Counted from the first letter of the stretch, positions 24,205 through 35,918 are shown. The stretch: 64,000 nt of DNA from Mixophyes australis (GCA_036250195.1 JAVHZZ010000003.1:82981418-83045417); one strand, 5' to 3'. Notes: a model not told the origin generated them from the sequence alone. Translations and numbers: made by a program.

Positions 24205-24780
24205 TGTGTGCTTTTACACACCAATCCAGGGTGGCAGTCAACGGTCTAAAAAGAGCTATTGTTATCCATAGCAAAAAAGGCAGTTTGGTGTCTGTCTGTA
24301 TATTACACCCTACACTTATAGTTAAATAGAAAAAAAACAGCCTGCAAAGACTGGACGATCAATAGAAATGGTCAAAGCATCTTTTCAGTTAGGCTCTAGA
24401 TTACATCTAAACGTTATAAGTGCAAATTAGGAAAAATACAGTTTAATCCCTGGTAGGCCGTCCTTAATTCTACAGCTACACACACCAATCCAGGGTGGCA
24501 GCCAATGGTCTAAAAAGAGCTGTTGACATTCATAGTAAAAAACGCAGTTTGGTGTCTGTCTGTATTTTACACCCTACATTTATAGTTAAATAGAGAAAGA
24601 AGCAGCCTGCAAAGACTGTAACATAAATAGAAATGGCCAAAGCATGTTTTCTGTTTAGCTCTAGATTACACCCTACACTTATGAAATTGACAAAACAGCA
24701 GCCTGCAAAGACTGTACGTTAAATAGAAATGCCCCGTGTCCCTTTTCTCTTTGGGGGTAGATTACACCCTACACTTATAG
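24205..24780. repeat. Subterminal repeats of the hAT element (left end)
   Basis: A block with ACACACCAATCCAGGGTGGC, GGTCTAAAAAGAGCT, AGTTTGGTGTCTGTCTGTAT and CAGCCTGCAAAGACTG occurs near 24210-24400, again at 24478-24660, and partly at 24660-24780. hAT transposons often carry such subterminal repeats as transposase binding sites; that role is inferred. Confidence 0.75.
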
Positions 24781-24879
24781 TGAAAGTTTTAAAAAGATGT
24801 TGTCGTCATCATCTTCAGCATCATCCTCACCCTCATCAGTGTGTACATCATCATCACAGACTATTAATTAATCTCCGCT

Positions 24880-26411
24880 GGAATCCGCCATTAGAGAAGT
24901 GTCAGTACTTGGATGTATTTGACGTTAAAGGCCTTCCTCGTGGAAGATGTAGTTCTTTTTGATGAACATCATCTTTTCCACATTTTCCGGAAGTAACCTC
25001 CTACTCACTGACAAGGTTCCCTGCTGTGCTGAATACTATTTCAGAGTACACACTAGAGGGTGGGCAGCTTAGGTATTGCAAAGCAAGTTTGTACATGGGT
25101 TTCCAAATAGCTTGTTTTTCTTCCCAGTATGGAAAGGGACTGTCTGACATTTCCATATCAATTAACTCTTGAAAAATAATCCTCCACCATCCTTTGCATG
25201 TTAATAGTAGGATTAGATGGAGTTATGGGCAAGGTCACACATTTCTTGCCCAGATGTCAAATTGTTGTGGTCTGCCCCCTGCGTCTTCCCTGCTTCGCTT
25301 TGGAAAGTGCAATTTAATCCGAGCAGCAGCTGCCTGAGAAACTGAAGGAAGAGACGTCGTCAAGCCAAGGCCCAGTTCAGCGGCCAACTTGCTGACCAAT
25401 AGCTCCTTGCAAATGTTCACATCTCGGTCATTTTGAAGCAAAGAATCAATGTAGGTCTTAAACCTAGACACAAGCACAGTCGCCAAGATGTAGTGATCCG
25501 AGTTCAAAATTTTAATAACTCTTGGGTCATTGTGAAGCGAATTAAGTACTTGATCTACAAGGCCAACATACTTTGCGGAATTGCTTTCTTTCATCTCCTC
25601 CTTCAGTTGTCAAGCTGCTTTTCCAGTCGAATTAAGGGAATGACTTGGCTCAAACTAGCAGAGTCTGAACTCACTTCACATGTCACAACTTCAAATGGTT
25701 TCAGCACCTTGCACAGCACAGAAAGGATTCCCCACTGTGCAAGACTGAAATACATACCCCCTCCTTTCCCAATGTCATGGCTTGTGCAATACGCTTGGAT
25801 GGCTTTGCGCTGTTCCTCCATCCTCTGAAGCATGTACAGGGTGGAATTCCACCTTGTTAACACCTCTTGCTTAAGTTGGTGGCAGGGCAAGTTAAATTGT
25901 TCTTGGAACTGCTGCAATCTCCTACATGCTGTGGCAGAATGCCGGAAATGTCCCGAAATTTTACGGGCCACCGAAAGCATCTCCTGCACATCACGGTTAT
26001 TTCTTAGGAAGCTCTGCACCACCAAGTTTATTGTGTGAGCAAAACAGGGAATGTGATGGAATTCACCCAGCTGTAATGCTCGCACAATATTGTTGGCGTT
26101 ATAAGAAATAACATATCCTGGGGAGAGTCCAAGTGGTATAAGCCATGTATCAATGATATCCCTTAGTTTTCATAACAAATTATCAGCTGTATGCCTGTTA
26201 GTGAAGCCGGCGATACAAAGAGTAGCCTGCCTATGACAAATGTTATGTAATGGTGTACATGCTGCTGCTGTTCCTGCTGGTGAAGGCGAATCACCAACCC
26301 AGTGGGCTGTCACAGTCATATAGTCTTTGGTTTGGCCACTTCCACTTGTCCACATATCTGTGGTTAAGTGTACAGTGGGCAGAATAGCATTTTTGAGCCC
26401 AATTCCTACAT
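24880..26411 (-). pseudogene. hAT (BED) transposase, C-terminal half
   Basis: Three adjoining minus-strand frames. 26170-26411 carries LPTVHLTTDMWTSGSG and YMTVTAHWV, the first catalytic-core block of ZBED-type hAT transposases. 25603-26085 carries FAHTINLVVQSFL, LKQEVLTRWNSTLYML and later LKPFEVVTCEVSSD. 25235-25594 continues with LATVLVSRFKTYI. The hAT dimerisation region follows in broken frames to about 24880 (LLPENVEKMMFIKKN). Frame changes separate the pieces, for example near 26100 and 25600. In an active element this enzyme cuts and joins the transposon ends in the nucleus. The first catalytic Asp block is visible, but the protein is not intact. Confidence 0.8.
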
Positions 26412-26938
26412 TTTTTTTTTTTAACTTTTTATTTTGAAAAATAGCAATCATGTACAGATAAGAGTCAACAATTTGTACATTTGCAGGATTAGAAACAAAA
26501 ACAGAGAACAGTACATATCATAGGCATATGTCAGTGAAGCTGAAAATATTTGAATAGCAAATATCCAAGATAGCCAGAGGTTGTCAATAAAAAGACAGGT
26601 AAGTATACAATTGTTATCCAGAATACTCAATACAACATTTTATAACTATATAATGTGGGGGGGGGGGGGGGGGGGGGGGGGGCACTGGTCACCACCGAGA
26701 ATGAAAAAAAAAAAAAAAAAAAGAACACACTTCCCTTTATCCACACAATTCCTTACCCTTATCTTTCCCTTTTTAAGAAGAGAAACAAATAAATAGAAGA
26801 GGGGCAATAAAAGTTTCAAAGGAGATTATTACTTTATATTCTCTGGAAAGGGAAACAGCATCGAGAGTCAAGAGTCAGGCCACCTATGAGCATAGGGAGT
26901 CTTTTTAGGAGGAAGGAGATGGTACAGGAGGTATGGGG

Positions 26939-29832
26939 TTATAAGTAAAGCCAAGGAGCCCAAACCTGGTGAAATTTATCATCCTTATCATGCAGGTGGT
27001 ATGTAATCTGTTCCATCCGGGCAATAAACCAGATATAGGATCGCAGGGCCGCCATAGTAGGGGGTTCAACTTGTTTCCAGGACTTAGCTACTAGACATCG
27101 CGCAGCAGCCGGGACATGGGAGGCCAATTTCGCAGACTGTCTATCATCATCAATCAGTGGGTAACAGAGAAGAAAAGACCATGGGTCTTTCCGGACAGGG
27201 CATGGAAGGAGGGAGGAGAGCAGGGTCCTAACTCGATCCCAAAAGGAGGATATTTTAGGGCAGGACTACCAAATATGCAAAAAGGAGCCCATCTGGCCAC
27301 AACCCTGCCAACATAATGGAGAACTAGAGGGGAACATTTTAGTGAGTTTGTCAGGTGTATAGTACCACCTATAGTAAACTTTATATGCGTTCTCCTTCAC
27401 CAAAGTGGAAATAGAGCTGGTGGCAACTTGATCCCTTATGATTTCCCAATAATCCTCCTCTGGGGGGGGCCCAGATCCCTCTCCCACTCCCTCTCATGCC
27501 TACTGCCCGGAGGTAAAAGTACATTGAGAATTAAATTGTAGATAGAGGAGATCATGCCACTACCCAAGGGTGAGGAGAGACATAGAGATTCAAAGGGAGA
27601 CCTAAAAGGGGGGAGAGGAGCCCCGCCGAGGAGAGAGCGCACAAAGTGTCGTAACTGGAAATACTCGTAGAATTTAGGATGGAGACTTGGATATTTAGAG
27701 CGTAGGTCATCCCAGGAGATAAAGGCCCCCTGTAATAATAAGTCTCCGACAAATCGAACTCCCGCAGTGACCCAGGGACTATAGAAGGCAGAGGAGAGCC
27801 CAGGAGAAAAGGCAGGGTTACCCCAAAGAGGTAGGACAGTAAGAGAGGACACCGGTATCTTGAGATGGGGTCGGCAGGTCTCCCATATTGCAGCTGAGAA
27901 TAGAAGGGTAGGGCATTGGGAGGTGAGGGGAGATCTAGCTTGTTTTGAGAGACCCCATATACAGGACAAAATTGGAAATTTAAGATAAGCGGATTCGATG
28001 TCAACCCACGACAGTGCTGCGGGGGGTGGGGGGGGGGGTGGGGGGCAAAGGAGGCTACAATCTGGCTCAGATGAGCTGCCCAATAGTAAATTTTAAAATC
28101 CAGGAAACCCCTACCACCACCTCTGGTGGGTCTCTTTAAGAGAGCCAGCTTAATCCTGGGAGACCGGCCGTTTCAGATAAATCTAGAGAGACATTTTTGG
28201 ATAGATGTCAGATCCGAAAGGGGGACTCGGACCGGAAGGGTCTGGAAATAATAGAGGAGCTTAGGAAGGAGGTTCATATAGACAGAGATGACCCTGCCCA
28301 GCCACGAAATGATCAATGAGCGCCAGGAGAACAATTCAGACCTGATCTTAACAAAGAGGCCCGGGAAGTTCTCCCGGTAGAGGGAGTCATAGGAGTCGAA
28401 ATGAAGATACCTAAGTATTTAATTTTCTTTTTCTGCCACCGAAAGTTAAAGCCGGAGGTGAGTACTAGTCCTTCTGGGGAGGGAATATAAAGTAGGAGAG
28501 CTTCCGATTTCGTAATATTGATCTTGTAACCCGAGAGGTGCCCATAGTGGTGTAATATGCTAAAGAGTTCAGGGAGAGACTTCTCAGGCTGCAGGAGAGT
28601 CAGAAGGACATCGTCCACAAAGAAAGAGGGCTTGCTTTCCAGATTCCCCGTTCGCACACCCCGTATGTTTGGGCAAGGACGGATAGAGGCCGCAAGAGGC
28701 TCTATAACCAGGGCAAAGATGAGAGGAGACAGAGGGCATCCCTGGCGTGTACCGTTGAATATGGTGATAAGGTCAGAGGGAGAACCGTTGATCATGACTC
28801 TTGCGGAGGGTCGGGAGTATAAGGCTTGGATACCCGTGAGGAGGTTACCCGAAATCCCAAACGCCGACAAGGCTCGGGACATAAAGTTCCAGGAGATCCT
28901 GTCAAAAGCCTTCTCGGGGTCAAGGGAGAGAACAATGGCCGGGGCCTTCCTGGTATTAATGATATGAATCAGATCAACGACTCTCCTGGTGTTATCTCTG
29001 GCCTGACGACCCAGCACAAAGCCAACCTGATCATAATGTATAAGGGAGGGAAGGACCGAATTTAGTCTATTAGCCAAAATTTTAGCATATAATTTGACAT
29101 CTGTATTAAGCAGGGAGATGGGGCGATAACTGGTGCAGTCATGAACATCCTTACCCTCTTTATGAATGACGGAGATCCGAGCCTCCAAAGAGTCCCTAGA
29201 CCAGGAACCCCCTGTCACTTTGTTTGTGACACCCCCAGTCAGGATTGAGCTGAATAGGGTGTGCAAATGGGGGACCAGGAGCCCAGCAAACTTCTTATAG
29301 TACACAGCCGTAAAGCCGTCCGGCCCCGGAGCCTTTCCTGTTTTCTGAGACTTTATGGTTTGTTCAATTTCATCACTAGTAATCTCATCCCCAGAAGAGT
29401 GCTGGCCCGTGAAGAGAGTTTCGGAAGCTTAGCAGAAGAAAGAAAAGATTCAATCAACTGCGAGTGTTGGTGGGAGACTAAAGGATCAGACGGTTGGGGA
29501 AGATTATAAAGTTTAGTGTAATAGGATTGGAAGGCAGCACGTATCCGCTGAGGGTCATAGTGTAAAACTCCATCGGAGTCCCTGATAGCCAGGAGATTCC
29601 GGGCCGCTATCTGAGCTCTAAGTTTGGTGGCCAGCAATCTATCGGCATTGTCGCCCTTTTCGTAGTAGCGCTGATTGAGCCACTTCAGTTTATTAGCAAC
29701 CTGGTGGGACAGCAAGAGATTTAATTCACCACGGACAGAAGCAATTTCCTGGAGGACCAAGGGATCAGGGTTCAATTTGTGGCGTTGCTCTAAAGCTCTC
29801 AGTGAGTCCGTCAGTTGAATAGTTTTAGCCAA
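26939..29832 (-). pseudogene. L1 ORF2 (reverse transcriptase), frameshifted
   Basis: Minus-strand pieces in order. 29353-29832 is a linker with a long charged helix. A frame change lies at about 29400. The RT domain at 28313-29305 follows: KLYAKILANRLNSVLP, VLSLDPEKAFDRISW, GTRQGCPLSPLIFALVIEPL and FVDDVLL, which is the F-x-DD form of the active site. The thumb and connection region at 27436-28083 has a proline run. 27266-27487 ends in a Cys-rich CWQGC, G, HIWW motif of the L1 C-terminus, and the remaining tail lies near 26939-27127. At least three frame breaks make it inactive. The C-terminal motif fits the L1 clade and differs from the Tx1-like LINE at 16.8 kb. Confidence 0.85.
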
Positions 29833-30619
29833 ACGGACTCGCTTAGTCCGATAAGGTTAAGGGTCATAGGAAAATCAATGCGAGGCGCGCTAGAGACCAG
29901 AAGAGGGAAGAAATGTCAGGGGAGAGGAGAAAAAAGGAAGAGTGTACAGGGAATGACATGGAAGGTGGCGACCAGTGAGGAAAAGGAGGGGGGAACCAAA
30001 GGTTAAGGGAACAAGGGGATCGACATAGTGGACCAAAGTCCACTCGTCGTAAATGCTGGTAGAGGATAGGACATGATGGACAGGCCATCAGGGGGACCAG
30101 CGTAGAGCCCTAGGCTCTAAGGGGGGGTGGTAGACTAAGAGCAACCACAGAAGAAAGTGGAGGGCCGGGGGACCCAGAAGGGGAATTCGAGAGACCATTT
30201 TAGTGTGTATGACCTATTGGGAGGGAGGGGAGTGAGGAGGGAATAGGGAGATTACTAACCCCTACGGTAGATGAGGAGAAGGGGAAGAAGACAAAGGTCA
30301 TAATTATCAGCAATAAACATAATATATGAGGTAGGAAATAACTCAATAACACTAGGCATATTGTAGTAGACACTTGTGAAGCCACCAAGTGTGGCCCAAT
30401 AAAAGAGCTTTAGAAAGAGAAACAAATAAACATCATAACAACCGTGAATACAACATGGAGACAATTAGAACAAAGCATCACAGCTACTTATCGGTGGCGA
30501 AAGCAGGAGCTGTAGTATGCGCCTCGTCAGTGTCTCGTCTCACCTAAAAGATATAAAGAACAACAACCCATCTTCTCAGGGGGCGGGCAGCAACAAGGTA
30601 ACAGATAGTAAAAGGCATT
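29833..30619 (-). other. 5' part of the L1 insertion, unassigned
   Basis: Between the ORF2 linker and the 5' target duplication. No endonuclease motifs and no ORF1 were found in any minus-strand frame. It may be untranslated leader joined to ORF2 by an internal deletion. Confidence 0.4.
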
Positions 30620-30631
30620 CAATTACTACAT

Positions 30632-32092
30632 GTTTACGAACATTTTGGTATAGTTGCGGAATAGCTTTACGGGGAAAATGCTGTCGTGATGGAATTTTGT
30701 AACGGGGACACAAAACATCAATTAACTGTGAAAAACCTTTTGCGTTTATTGTGGATATTGGACGCAGATCTAACACTAGCATAGTAGCCGTGGCGTCTGT
30801 GATCCGCTTTGCGACTGGGTGACTGCTGTCATATTTGCTTCCTCTAGCAAAAGATTGTTTCACAGTTAATTGTTGTAAAGTAGTAGTGATCTTTTTCTGG
30901 GCCTTCTTATGGGAGGAAGATTCACCCCCAGCAACAGCAGTAGTAGTGGGACTAACGCTCAAACATTCTTCAGAGGAATTAATCAATTATAGTGCAGGAG
31001 TCATCGAGCCATACCAAGTGGGATGCAGGGCTAACTCCGATCACTACTGAGGATATTAATGAGGACGGTGTTGTGGGTGTAGATTGCAGCCGTCGGGATG
31101 TAGGTGAGAGAAGGGTCCTAGCTGATGATGGAGTGCTTGTTATTTTTTTGCCATAACTTTTAGCTTTTCCCAAAAGCTTGCCATGAACTCTCGTCAAATG
31201 GCGTAACATGGATGAGGTTCCAAGATGGTTAAGGTCCCTACCTCGACTGACTGTGGCTTGTCATACACTACAAATGGCTATACAACTGTTGTCAGGATTT
31301 GGGTAGAAATAATTCCACACATAACAAGTGTCTTTTTTGGTTTCATGCCCAGGCATGACAATGGGCTTCTTCTTGTGATGTGCCAGAACTGCTGCCACTG
31401 GTGCAGAACTTACACAAACAACCTCACCCACATCAACATCCTCTGTAGCGCCCTCGTCGCCTACACAAATCTCCACCTCATCCTCTTCTAATTCCAAAGT
31501 GGCATCCTCAATTGTATCACTGGCTAAACTCTGGCTGTTCAGGCACACATCAGCAGAAATGCTGAAAGGGCCCTTCTTTATGGGTACACTATCAGAATGG
31601 TCACGATTACACATACCACACTTGGATGGACTCTCCTCAGGGAATGGTGTCATTTCTGATTCTGAGCATACATTTTCCTCTAATGTCTTACTGTTTTCTT
31701 GCAGCTCGGCTTTCACACGTAACAGTAGTTGTGTACCACTTTTGGACTCCAAATTACTTGGTCTTGCTTGGCCACGAGTGACCTTACAAGAAGAAGGCTC
31801 TTCTCGCACTAATAGAGAAAGGCAAAGGCCTCATTCTTTCTTTGCCACTGCGTGTGTAGAATGGCATGTTGGCAATTTTTTTTTTCTCGGCAGTTAACTT
31901 TTCATCAGTTACACCTCTTTTTCTCTTCAACACGGTAAAAGGTTTTTTATGGTGTGTTTTTTTACCTGACTTAAAAAGACTATGTACTTTTACATAGGCT
32001 TTACCAGATGACATACAGGGAAGACTACCATCAGGACTGGTGCCAGCAGCTGCTTGCTGGTCCTGCTCATATGTGGACTGCTGTGAATCCAT
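30632..32092 (-). pseudogene. hAT (BED) transposase, N-terminal half
   Basis: Starts at an ATG at 32092 (MDSQQSTYEQDQQAAAG). A lysine-rich region follows with MPFYTRSGKERMRPLPF. After a frame change comes an acidic linker (31261-31809), then a BED-type finger: YVWNYFYPNP, CIAICSV and, past an in-frame stop, LRHLTRVHG with the paired His. A Ser/Thr-rich segment leads to LQQLTVKQSFARGSKY and HPVAKRITDATA (30576-30986), the conserved block before the catalytic core. The BED finger would bind DNA at the element ends. Stops and frame changes show decay. Two partial relatives at 53.4 and 58.1 kb confirm the order. Confidence 0.8.
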
Positions 32093-32100
32093 TTTAATGA

Positions 32101-32580
32101 GACCCCAAACACTTGTAGTGCAAATTCAGAAATATATACTGCCGGTATATAATAATTTTAAAACCAGAAAATAGATTTTTGGGCATTGGGGAAAATGTCA
32201 CACCCCAAGCACTTGTAGTGCAAATTCAGAAATATATACTGCTGGTATATAATAATTTCAACACCAGAAAATAGATTTTTGGGCAATGGGGAAAATGTCA
32301 CACCCCAAGTACTTGTAGTACAAATTCAGAAATATATACTGCCGGTATATAATATTTTCAACACCAGGAAATAGATTTTTGGGCAATGGGGAAAATGTCA
32401 CACCCCAAGCACTTGTAGTGCAAATTCAGAAATATATAGTGCTGGTATATAATTATTTCAGCACCAGAAAATAGCTTTTTACTACAGGGGAATATGTCAC
32501 ACCCAACACTTGTAGTGCAAATTCAGAAAGAATTTGGGCTGGTATATTACAATTTCTGCAGGCAGAAAATTGTTTCTTTA
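32101..32580. repeat. 100-bp subterminal tandem repeat of the hAT element
   Basis: Units begin at 32101, 32201, 32301, 32401 and about 32500, each with CACCCCAAGCACTTGTAGTG, AAATTCAGAAATATATACTG and CCAGAAAATAG. The spacing is exactly 100 bp for the first four. They lie between the transposase start codon and the terminal inverted repeat. Confidence 0.9.
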
Positions 32581-32957
32581 GGAGGGAATATGACATCCCA
32601 AACAGTTTGTAATGTTTGGAAAAATGCCTCCTCTATACTCCTCTCTTCCTGCTCTAATAACTGCTCTAATAACTGCTCTAATAACTGTTCTCTCCCTGCT
32701 CTAATCCTGCGACCTAACCCTTCTCTCTCCCTCTCTCAAATGGTGCTGGATTGCTGTGGAAGCAGATTTTTATGCATTTGAAACATCGCGAGAACAGACC
32801 TCCGAGATCTGTGACCTCAGAGAACGTCATGATGACCTTTTCGAATTCTGAATCGCGGGAGAGTACCGATCGATGCAGCTCGGCTCAGTACTCGGATACC
32901 TGAAGTTTGGGCGGGTTCGGTTCTCGGGGAACCGAGCCCGCCCATCTCTAGTTACAT

Positions 32958-33470
32958 TCACTCTGAGAATTGTTTTTTAATTAAATATCCTCTGAAATGT
33001 ACCAGCAGATTTGTCATTTACAGTATATATTTAGGTGCCACTGTATGAGGAAAACCACACGTCAATTCAAAGAATGGATGAGTCTGCAATTAGAACAGCC
33101 TTGGAAGGCAAAGGTTGTGACTAAACAGTAACAAGACAACACTTTGCACAAGCCAAATATTATTGATCATGAACCCCAACTGAGATGCGGTGATGATAGG
33201 GCAAATATATTGCTAAAGCTAGAGATAATCCTGGAAGAGGGGTGTGGTGGGAGGGGTTAATCATGTCATTTGTGCCAGATTTTTTTTTTTACATTTTGTA
33301 GGGGGGAGGGGCAGGGCCATAATAACGTAATTCATCACATTCATTTAGGCTTCCTATAGACAGGTTAAGGGAAACCTACCTGGAATTCAGAAGTCTCCCA
33401 GATATACCAGAAGAGTGGGCATGTATGCACTGCACCTCTCACCAAGGGTCACAGTTCTATCATTAACAGC
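32958..33470. other. Non-coding spacer
   Basis: No gene or repeat boundary found. Confidence 0.45.
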
Positions 33471-34310
33471 CAGGGGCGGATTGGTCATGTACACTATCGG
33501 GACTTTTCCCGGTAGACAGGTGGCCTCATGGGGCCGCTTAGAGGCCACCACATGGAATTTCTATTTATCATTTATTTTTAAAAATGCAAAAACTATAGAT
33601 TTCAGCAAGCGAGAGCAGGTGTTCGGCGCCTTGCCAGCCTCGCCGGGCTGGCCCCCGGCTTAAAGGAGACAGCCCCGGGGCTGGCGGTTAGTGTTCCATG
33701 AGAAGCAGCGATGCACTCACAAGTTTGAGCCTCATAGGGCACCACACGATGAACAGAAGTTCGCAATTGCTATGCGCTCTACACTGTATTTTCTTCACAG
33801 CCTTCTCACAGGTAGCCAACTGCCTGAAGCAACTTCAGTAGGATGCAGTCGCCTGCTCACTGAAGACTATCCACGGATGTAAGTAAGATATTAGACTTTT
33901 CATTGAAAATTGGACTTTACCAAATCAGACTTCTTCCAGCACCCCCTTCCCCCCTGGCTCTCACCCTCTTCCAGCACCCCCTTCCTCCCTGGTTCTCACC
34001 CTCTTCCAGCACCCCCTTCCTCCCTGGTTCTCACCCTCTTCCAGCACCCCCCCCCCCCCTGGCTCTCCCACACTGGTGAAAACCCTGCCCTGCCTGTAAT
34101 ATGGGTGCTAACAATGTAATGTTGAGGGTCATTAGGAGAAATAAATACCCCCCCACACACACACACACTCATACTACATCATGTTGTACTGCACCAGCAA
34201 CACACACTGCGCCAGCATCCGTTTGCAACAATATAGTGCATGGAGCCCACAAGAGGTGGGCCTGTGTGCTTTAAATGCCAGGGCTGATTTTTAGTCCCAG
34301 TCTGGCCCTG
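33471..34310. repeat. Possible hAT-like non-autonomous element
   Basis: Left edge CAGGGGCGGATTGG and right edge CCAGTCTGGCCCTG are near-complementary, as in a hAT terminal inverted repeat. The 8 bp outside the two edges do not match, so the pairing may join two different copies. A 35-bp tandem repeat lies inside (33936-34075). A related edge sequence (CAGTCCGGCCCTG) occurs at about 57888-57900. Confidence 0.4.
33936..34075. repeat. 35-bp minisatellite, about 4 copies
   Basis: Repeated TTCCAGCACCCCCTTCC followed by CTGGTTCTCACCCTC; the last unit ends in a C run. Confidence 0.9.
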
Positions 34311-34312
34311 GC

Positions 34313-35072
34313 CACCGTGCTGCCCTGTTCCTGACTTTTCTTCTGCATGTCGTTTGAAACTGTGTATTTTTGCTGACCTGGCTTGTTCTGAGAATTCTTC
34401 AGTTTTCCGATTTGGCATTCTGCAGTCCGTTCTGTACCAGTCCCGGCTAGGTTGACCAATCTCTTGCACTTGATACCAGCTCATCTCGCCTGGAGGCAGT
34501 GCAGAGAGTCACGACATGCGAGCTTACCTGCAGCAAAGCCCACACTTCCTTGCCAGGGTCCCTGGTGAAAAGCGGTGGTTCGTTAGACTCATGCCTCTGT
34601 TACTGCCAGCGCTAATCCAGGTGGGTGAAATGAATTCACTTTATCTGCTAGAATTGTGACAAAATCATATTAATGCAAATAAATGATACTAACACAATCA
34701 CACATAAAACAAAAAATCAATTGATGTTGATGAAGGAGGTACAGATGTGAGGCAAAAGGTAGAGAGGACTCTGCTTATGACAGCTTACAGTCTAGAGAAA
34801 AAGGACAATGCTGAGACAAAAGGAGCTAGTGGGACTGGGTCTGGAGCTGGTAGACTGTTGTGTCCATTGTTGTGGGTAGAAAATGAGGTTCACTAATAGA
34901 GACCACAAGGGGAAGTTAGAGTGAGGAGTTTAGAAGCAGCAGTGCCAGTGGGGTTGTCAAATGGATGTGGAAAGCACCTAGTATGAGCGGTAGGTCTGTG
35001 GGTAGCTCAGTGGAAAGGAAGTAAGTGAGACAAGCAGCAAAGTTGGCAAGAAATTTGGTAACAGGGCCTAGG
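34313..35072. other. Left flank of the ERV, no gene recognised
   Basis: G-rich plus-strand sequence without a supported ORF. The matching right flank (from 44834) is similarly purine-rich, so the provirus sits in one continuous non-coding segment. Confidence 0.45.
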
Positions 35073-35076
35073 GGTG
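35073..35076. other. Target-site duplication, left copy (GGTG)
   Basis: GGTG directly precedes the 5' LTR and is repeated right after the 3' LTR at 44830-44833. A 4-bp duplication is what gamma- and epsilonretroviral integrases make. Confidence 0.9.
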
Positions 35077-35450
35077 TGTCGAAGTCAGCAAATTGGATAA
35101 AGTCATTTCAATTAAAGTCTAGCAAACTTGGTTGTCTTTGTCTGAAAAGATGTGTATGGTACGCATCGACGTACAAGGGCACGCTACGGCGTGAAAGGGC
35201 GTACGCATCCACTACACGTGGCAGCAACAGTTATTGGTCTTTTACCATACATTCGCACAAACACGCATACTTATAAAATAGTACACATTAACGGTAGTTG
35301 CAACACATAGTCAGTTATGTCGAAATATAGTAGTATTTATATGTTATATCAGAGTTACATGCATATTAGTGAAATACACGGAACGGGTTAAAGGAATAAC
35401 ATCATGAGTGGTATCATAATGAACCTTGTTACATATCCTACTGTTTGGTT

Positions 35451-35475
35451 CACTCTGCGAGGGAATCGCAGAGTG
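35451..35475. repeat. Perfect hairpin in U3
   Basis: CACTCTGCGA, five-base spacer GGGAA, TCGCAGAGTG. Conserved without change in the 3' LTR. It could be a binding site or an RNA structure in the 3' end of the transcript; the role is unknown. Confidence 0.7.
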
Positions 35476-35690
35476 CATACGCAAGTTATGAATGATAGGG
35501 AATTATGAACTACTTAAGACTAAGGAATCCTGGCGGGAAGAGCAGAGCATACCCCCTGCAGAGATGACCCCCTCCTTTGGATTCCTTAGGATAAACCAGC
35601 CAATGATTGACGACCCCTTGGACATTCCTGAGACCCGGACCAATAGATGCAAGCCATACCATCTTCATTGTATTACTGTATTTGATTGTG

Positions 35691-35698
35691 TATATAAG
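35691..35698 (+). promoter_or_regulatory. TATA box of the 5' LTR
   Basis: TATATAAG in U3, 225 bp before the LTR end. Transcription would start near 35720, making R begin there. The copy in the 3' LTR is at 44605. Confidence 0.75.
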
Positions 35699-35839
35699 CA
35701 GCAGCTTGTGATCCAGAGTGCAGACATCTTATCCCCAGACTTCAGGATTGAATGACTGCACTGGATCCAGAGCGCCTGCGATAAGTAACGGCTGTATTTA
35801 CTATTACTTCGCTTGAGCATATTTATTCTATTATTTGCG

Positions 35840-35845
35840 AATAAA
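35840..35845 (+). promoter_or_regulatory. Poly(A) signal of the LTR
   Basis: AATAAA followed by TCTTTGTGCTTTGG, a GT-rich stretch as expected downstream. The same signal lies at 44754-44759 in the 3' LTR, where it would act on the viral RNA, and at 4446-4451 in the solo LTR. Confidence 0.75.
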
Positions 35846-35918
35846 TCTTTGTGCTTTGGAAACACAACTAGGGGTTCGACAATCGTTATTGGTTAGCGAC
35901 AATACGCACATAACAATT

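Larger units (their letters stand above)
26412..30619 (-). mobile_element. L1-type LINE inserted in the hAT transposase
   Basis: A 4.2-kb minus-strand LINE. Its 3' end is a T run on the plus strand at 26411-26422 (short poly(A) tail). It is flanked by CAATTCCTACAT (26400-26411) and CAATTACTACAT (30620-30631), a 12-bp target duplication with one mismatch. Joining the outer edges restores the hAT reading order, from KHV to IGLKNAILPTVHL. It carries ORF2 RT and C-terminal domains, but no ORF1 and no clear endonuclease, so the 5' part is rearranged or lost. G and A homopolymers lie near 26657-26720. Confidence 0.85.
24110..32957 (-). mobile_element. hAT transposon with BED finger, interrupted by L1
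   Basis: Two halves of one hAT transposase read on the minus strand (32092 down to 30632, and 26411 down to about 24880), with a complete L1 insertion between them. The right edge ends in GAGCCCGCCCATCTCTAG, so on the minus strand the element begins with a hAT-like CTAGAGATGGGCGGGC. Subterminal tandem repeats lie inside both ends: a 100-bp unit at 32101-32580 and a larger unit at 24205-24780. The matching left terminus was not found, so that end may be truncated against the SINE fragment. Related copies lie at 53340-54260, 54290-55016 and 57995-60130. Confidence 0.8.
35077..35915 (+). repeat. 5' LTR of the ERV
   Basis: Starts TGTCGAAGTCAG and ends ACGCACATAACA. It differs from the 3' LTR by about 11 substitutions and one 11-bp stretch (near 35346-35356) present only here. 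U3 contains a perfect 10-bp hairpin (35451-35475). A TATA box lies at 35691 and the poly(A) signal at 35840. Confidence 0.95.

Noticed and set aside
33471..34310. Definite hAT element with target duplication
   Set aside because: Edges look complementary, but the flanking 8-mers do not match; kept only as a low-confidence repeat.
35492..35755. An 87-codon ORF in both LTRs as an accessory gene
   Set aside because: It starts in U3 upstream of the promoter, runs across the TATA box and has no recognisable motif; its presence in both LTRs follows from their identity.
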